NCBI RefSeq assembly: GCF_024746815.1 | Contig: NZ_CP080525.1 | Location: forward strand, 6,442,501-6,506,500 | Direction: 5' to 3' | Source: Mesorhizobium sp. AR07 | GTDB lineage: Bacteria > Pseudomonadota > Alphaproteobacteria > Rhizobiales > Rhizobiaceae | DNA length: 64,000 bases | Program-made: the position numbers and the translations under genes | Notes under the pieces: model-generated | Told to the model about the DNA's origin: nothing | Databases searched by the model: none | The model's input: only the letters and a program-made list of their open reading frames with translations | In this document: positions 60,294 to 64,000 of the stretch, piece by piece | Numbering within the stretch: position 1 is the first letter of the stretch | How the letters are laid out: each line of letters begins with the position of its first letter

Positions 60294-61199
60294 ATGACAA
60301 CAGCGCTTACGCATCTTCAGCGGCTTGAAGCCGAGTCCATCCATATCTTCCGCGAAGTTGCGGCCGCCTTCGCCAAGCCGGTCATGCTTTATTCGGTCGG
60401 CAAGGATTCGTCCGTGCTGCTGCATCTGGCGATGAAGGCGTTTTATCCGGCCAAGCCGCCGTTCCCCTTTCTTCACGTCGACACGACGTGGAAATTCCGC
60501 GAGATGATCGCCTTTCGCGACCAGATGGCGCAGAAACTCGGCTTCGATCTGCTGGTCCATGTCAACGAAGACGGCGTGCGCGACAACATCAATCCGTTCG
60601 ATCATGGTTCGAACACCCACACCCACGTGATGAAGACCGTGGCACTGCGCCAGGCGCTCGACAAATACGGTTTCGACGCCGCCTTTGGCGGTGCCCGTCG
60701 GGACGAGGAGAAATCACGCGCCAAGGAACGCATTTTCTCCTTCCGCAACGCTCAGCATGTGTGGGATCCCAAGAACCAGCGCCCCGAGATGTGGAAGATA
60801 TTCAACACCCGCATCGCGTCGGGTGAATCGATCCGCGTCTTTCCGCTGTCGAATTGGACCGAACTCGACATCTGGCAGTACATTCTTCAGGAGAACATTC
60901 CAATCGTGCCGCTCTATTTCGCCAAGCAGCGGCCGGTGGTCGAGCGCGACGGCATGCTGATCCTGCGGGATGACGAGCGCATGAAACTGCGCCCGGGTGA
61001 GGTCGTGGAAGATCGGCTTGTGCGGTTTCGCACGCTGGGCTGCTATCCGCTGACCGGCGCCATTGAATCGGATGCCGACACGCTGGAAGCCATCGTCGGC
61101 GAAATGCTGACCGCGCGCACCTCCGAACGGCAAGGTCGCCTGATCGACCGCGATGAAGCCGGCTCGATGGAAAAGAAGAAGCGCGAGGGGTACTTTTGA
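60294..61199 (+). CDS. cysD: sulfate adenylyltransferase subunit 2
   Basis: Small subunit of ATP sulfurylase, which forms adenosine phosphosulfate (APS) from sulfate and ATP in the cytoplasm. The 301-residue length is normal. [22 protein letters not shown] is the PP-loop-type ATP-binding motif (S-x-G-K-D-S), followed by [30 protein letters not shown] and [20 protein letters not shown], then the conserved C-terminus [17 protein letters not shown]-like segment. It starts at ATG 60294 and is followed by cysNC without a gap. Confidence 0.96.
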   Translation: MTTALTHLQRLEAESIHIFREVAAAFAKPVMLYSVGKDSSVLLHLAMKAFYPAKPPFPFLHVDTTWKFREMIAFRDQMAQKLGFDLLVHVNEDGVRDNINPFDHGSNTHTHVMKTVALRQALDKYGFDAAFGGARRDEEKSRAKERIFSFRNAQHVWDPKNQRPEMWKIFNTRIASGESIRVFPLSNWTELDIWQYILQENIPIVPLYFAKQRPVVERDGMLILRDDERMKLRPGEVVEDRLVRFRTLGCYPLTGAIESDADTLEAIVGEMLTARTSERQGRLIDRDEAGSMEKKKREGYF

Positions 61200-61201
61200 C
61201 C

Positions 61202-63139
61202 ATGCGCCACATCATGGCAAAGAGCCTCGCGCCCACCGACGGCGTCCGCGATTATCTGGCGGCGCAGGAGAAGAAGTCGCTGCTGCGCTTCCTGACCTGC
61301 GGTTCGGTCGATGATGGCAAGTCGACGCTGATCGGGCGCCTGCTGTCTGACACCAAGCAGATTTTCGAGGATCAGCTCGCCGCGCTCGAACGCGATTCGC
61401 GCAAACACGGCACGACCGGCGACGACATCGATTTCGCTTTGCTGGTCGACGGCCTGGAGGCCGAGCGCGAGCAAGGCATCACCATCGACGTCGCTTACCG
61501 CTTCTTCGCCACGCCGAAGCGCAAGTTCATCGTCGCCGACACGCCCGGCCACGAACAATACACCCGCAACATGGCCACCGGCGCCTCGACCGCTGACCTG
61601 GCCATCGTGCTGATCGACGCCCGGCAAGGGGTATTGCCGCAGACCAGACGCCATTCGATCATCGCCTCGCTGCTCGGCATCCGGCACGTAGTGCTGGCCG
61701 TCAACAAGATCGATCTCGTCGGGTTCGACCAGGCGGTCTTCGAACGCATCACCGAGTCCTACCGGCAATTCTCGCGCGATCTCGGCTTCCAGACCATCGT
61801 GCCGATCCCGATGTCCGCCCGCTACGGCGACAACGTCACCAGCCGCTCGGAAAGCATGGATTGGTATTCCGGCCCGACGCTGATCGAGCATCTTGAAACC
61901 GTGTCGGTCGACGAAGCAGTGGTCGAACTGCCGTTCCGTTTCCCGGTCCAGTATGTCAATCGCCCCAATCTCGATTTTCGCGGCTTTGCCGGCACGATCG
62001 CGTCCGGTTCGGTGGCGCCCGGCGACGAGGTGGTTGTAGCCAAGTCCGGCAAATCCTCGCGCGTCAAGCGGATCGTCTTCCATGGCGGCGACCTGGCCCA
62101 AGCTGCGGCCGGCCAGGCTGTCACGCTCGTCCTTGACGACGAGGTCGAGATATCACGCGGCAACATGCTGGTTTCGCCGGCCGCACGGCCGCAGGTCGCC
62201 GACCAGTTCGCCGCCAACATCGTCTGGTTCGACGAGCACGCGCTGCTGCCCGGCCGTTCCTATATCCTGCGCACCGAGACCGATCAGAGCAGCGCCACCA
62301 TCACCGACCTGAAATACCGGATCAACGTTAACGACTTCGCCCATGAGGCGGCCAAGTCGCTCGAAATGAACGAAGTCGGCATCTGCAACATCTCAACCCG
62401 GACGCCGATCGCCTTCGATCCCTTCGCCGAAAACCGCACCACCGGCGCCTTCATCCTGATTGACCGCATCAGCAACGCCACGGTCGGCGCCGGCATGATC
62501 CTGCATTCGCTGCGCCGGGCCGAAAACATCCATTGGCAATCGCTCGATGTCGGCAAGCGCGTCCGCGCCGACATGAAGAACCAGCGGCCCGCCGTATTCT
62601 GGTTCACCGGGCTGTCGGGCTCCGGCAAGTCGACCATCGCCAACCTGTTCGAAAAGAAACTTTTCGCCACCGGCCGGCATACTTATATCCTGGACGGCGA
62701 CAACGTCCGTCACGGTCTCAACCGCGATCTGGGTTTCACCGACGCCGATCGCGTCGAGAACATCCGGCGCGTCGCCGAAGTGGCGCGCTTGATGGCCGAT
62801 GCCGGACTGATCGTCATTGTTTCGTTCATTTCGCCGTTCAGCGCCGAGCGGCGCATGGCGCGCGAATTGATGGCCGACGGCGAATTCATCGAGGTGTTTG
62901 TCGATACCCCCTTCGAGGAATGCGCCAGGCGTGACCCGAAGGGCCTCTATGCCCGGGCGCTGAATGGCGAGATCAAGAATTTCACCGGCGTCGATTCGCC
63001 TTACGAAGCGCCGGAGAAACCCGAAATCCATCTGAAGACGCTCGGCAAATCGGCCGAGGAGATGGTAGACGCCCTGGAACACTGGCTGAACGAGCGCGAC
63101 ATTGCCGAAGACCAATACGACAACGGCGGCGGCATCTGA
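61202..63139 (+). CDS. cysNC: bifunctional sulfate adenylyltransferase subunit 1/adenylylsulfate kinase
   Basis: A 645-residue fusion of CysN (GTPase that drives ATP sulfurylase) and CysC (APS kinase), as in rhizobial NodQ/CysNC. In the CysN part, [18 protein letters not shown] is the GTP P-loop, [17 protein letters not shown] the switch region and [10 protein letters not shown] the base-binding motif. In the CysC part, [18 protein letters not shown] starts at about residue 469, followed by [20 protein letters not shown] and [18 protein letters not shown]. It turns APS into PAPS, the sulfate donor for sulfotransferases. The start is ATG 61202 (ATG 61214 possible). Confidence 0.96.
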   Translation: MRHIMAKSLAPTDGVRDYLAAQEKKSLLRFLTCGSVDDGKSTLIGRLLSDTKQIFEDQLAALERDSRKHGTTGDDIDFALLVDGLEAEREQGITIDVAYRFFATPKRKFIVADTPGHEQYTRNMATGASTADLAIVLIDARQGVLPQTRRHSIIASLLGIRHVVLAVNKIDLVGFDQAVFERITESYRQFSRDLGFQTIVPIPMSARYGDNVTSRSESMDWYSGPTLIEHLETVSVDEAVVELPFRFPVQYVNRPNLDFRGFAGTIASGSVAPGDEVVVAKSGKSSRVKRIVFHGGDLAQAAAGQAVTLVLDDEVEISRGNMLVSPAARPQVADQFAANIVWFDEHALLPGRSYILRTETDQSSATITDLKYRINVNDFAHEAAKSLEMNEVGICNISTRTPIAFDPFAENRTTGAFILIDRISNATVGAGMILHSLRRAENIHWQSLDVGKRVRADMKNQRPAVFWFTGLSGSGKSTIANLFEKKLFATGRHTYILDGDNVRHGLNRDLGFTDADRVENIRRVAEVARLMADAGLIVIVSFISPFSAERRMARELMADGEFIEVFVDTPFEECARRDPKGLYARALNGEIKNFTGVDSPYEAPEKPEIHLKTLGKSAEEMVDALEHWLNERDIAEDQYDNGGGI

Positions 63140-63149
63140 CGACAGGCTG

Positions 63150-63980
63150 ATGCTCGAAATCTTCGAGCGGCTGGCCCTGGCGGCCGGCCGCGAGGTGATG
63201 CGTGTCTTCCACGCCGGCTGTGCGGTCGACCGCAAGTCCGATGCCTCGCCGGTGACCGAGGCGGACCGCGAGAGCGAGAAGATCATTCTCGCCGGACTGC
63301 GTGCCGCATTTCCCGACATTCCCTGCGTCGCCGAGGAGGAAGCGTCCGCCGGCATCGTGCCGCCCGATCTGGATGGCGCCTTCTTTCTCATCGATCCGCT
63401 CGACGGCACCAAGGAATTCGTCAACCGCCGCACCGATTTCACCGTCAACATCGCGCTTGTCCGTCATGGCGTGCCGGAAGTCGGCGTTGTCTTCGCGCCC
63501 TGCAGCGGCCGATTTTTTTCGGGCCGGCCGGGCAGGGCGGAAGCGCTCGAGATCGATGGCGACTACCAGGTCACAGGCCGCCGGCCGATCTCGGTCAGAA
63601 CAGCCGTTGCGCCGCTGGCGGTGGTTGCCAGCCGCTCCCACAACACACCGGAAACCGAGGCCTATATTCGCGATCTCGGTGCCGCCGAAATCGTTTCGGT
63701 CGGTTCGTCCTTGAAATTCTGTCTTCTCGCCAGCGCCGAAGCGGATGTCTATCCGCGCTTCGGCCGCACCATGGAGTGGGATACCGCAGCGGGCGATGCC
63801 GTGCTGCGCGCGGCCGGCGGCATGACGCGCACGCTGGATGGCCAACCCTTGCTCTATGGCAAGCGCCAGCAGAGCGACGACGAGGATTTTGCCAACCCGC
63901 ATTTCATTGCCAGCGGGAAGGGCGGGGCCAGCGGCAAGAGCGGGACCAGCGGCAAGGCAGGCGAGGCGAGCCCCGCCTGA
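63150..63980 (+). CDS. cysQ: 3'(2'),5'-bisphosphate nucleotidase
   Basis: Removes the 3' phosphate of PAP, the by-product of sulfate transfer, to AMP. The 276-residue protein of the inositol-monophosphatase-like family has EEEASAGIVPPDL and FLIDPLDGTKEFVNRRTDF with the metal-binding DPLDGT, SRSHNTPETEAYI, and YPRFGRTMEWDTAAGDAVL with the last metal ligand. The C-terminal tail (GGASGKSGTSGKAG...) is Gly/Ser/Lys-rich and not seen in most relatives. The start is ATG 63150; a frame extension to 63102 would overlap cysNC. It follows cysNC by 10 bp in one operon. Confidence 0.93.
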   Translation: MLEIFERLALAAGREVMRVFHAGCAVDRKSDASPVTEADRESEKIILAGLRAAFPDIPCVAEEEASAGIVPPDLDGAFFLIDPLDGTKEFVNRRTDFTVNIALVRHGVPEVGVVFAPCSGRFFSGRPGRAEALEIDGDYQVTGRRPISVRTAVAPLAVVASRSHNTPETEAYIRDLGAAEIVSVGSSLKFCLLASAEADVYPRFGRTMEWDTAAGDAVLRAAGGMTRTLDGQPLLYGKRQQSDDEDFANPHFIASGKGGASGKSGTSGKAGEASPA

Positions 63981-64000
63981 GACGGGCCGAAATCTACTCG

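Overview
The window looks like part of the chromosome of a high-GC alphaproteobacterium of the Rhizobiales, most likely Mesorhizobium or a close relative. This rests on codon use and GC content, a nested palindromic repeat of the type scattered through rhizobial genomes (2233-2334), a DUF982-like gene, rhizobial-type polysaccharide genes and a cysD/cysNC/cysQ set. The genus is an inference; no rRNA or other marker gene is present.

Layout. (1) 1-3.2 kb, core-like: an incomplete hypothetical gene, an acyl-CoA ligase and a DUF1499 membrane protein. (2) About 3.2-30.6 kb, an accessory island. It holds a minus-strand operon of two metallophosphoesterases and small zinc-ribbon proteins, a Rep-like protein with primase-type motifs, a run of small hypothetical genes, an AbiEii-type nucleotidyltransferase, a solitary C5 cytosine methyltransferase, a remnant polysaccharide locus (two intact glycosyltransferase genes, a GT2 fragment and a multiply frameshifted methyltransferase), an IS5-type element with perfect 19-bp ends and a decayed transposase, and other IS debris. 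No integrase and no convincing att repeats were found. (3) 30.7-33.4 kb, core-like: MBL-fold hydrolase, BioY and a UDP-glucuronate epimerase-like gene. (4) 33.5-59.8 kb, a surface-polysaccharide (O-antigen/capsule) locus: rmlACBD for dTDP-L-rhamnose, a Wzm/Wzt ABC exporter, very large multidomain glycosyltransferases, three small methyltransferases, a second ABC exporter pair, a FlaA1/CapD-like nucleotide-sugar dehydratase, a GT2, a PglC-like initiating phosphosugar transferase, a sugar epimerase and an O-antigen ligase/polymerase, interrupted by an IS66 remnant. (5) 60.3-64.0 kb: cysD, cysNC and cysQ, for making PAPS and removing PAP.

How the parts fit. The rml genes supply dTDP-rhamnose, the PglC-like enzyme and the dehydratase/epimerases start and supply the glycan, the GT2/GT4/WbsX-type enzymes extend it, the methyltransferases may cap or decorate it, and the ABC pairs export it. 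A sulfotransferase domain at the N-terminus of the largest protein makes the nearby PAPS genes notable: the surface glycan may be sulfated (inference).

The most unusual objects are the giant sulfotransferase/coiled-coil/WbsX/GT2 protein, whose GT4 domain appears cut off by a single-base frameshift at about 43550; the 84-bp in-frame repeats inside it; the island's Rep-like gene; a family of small domains present three times, once fused to a helix-turn-helix; a C7 tract that splits a small gene; and a duplicated hairpin element between genes of one small operon.
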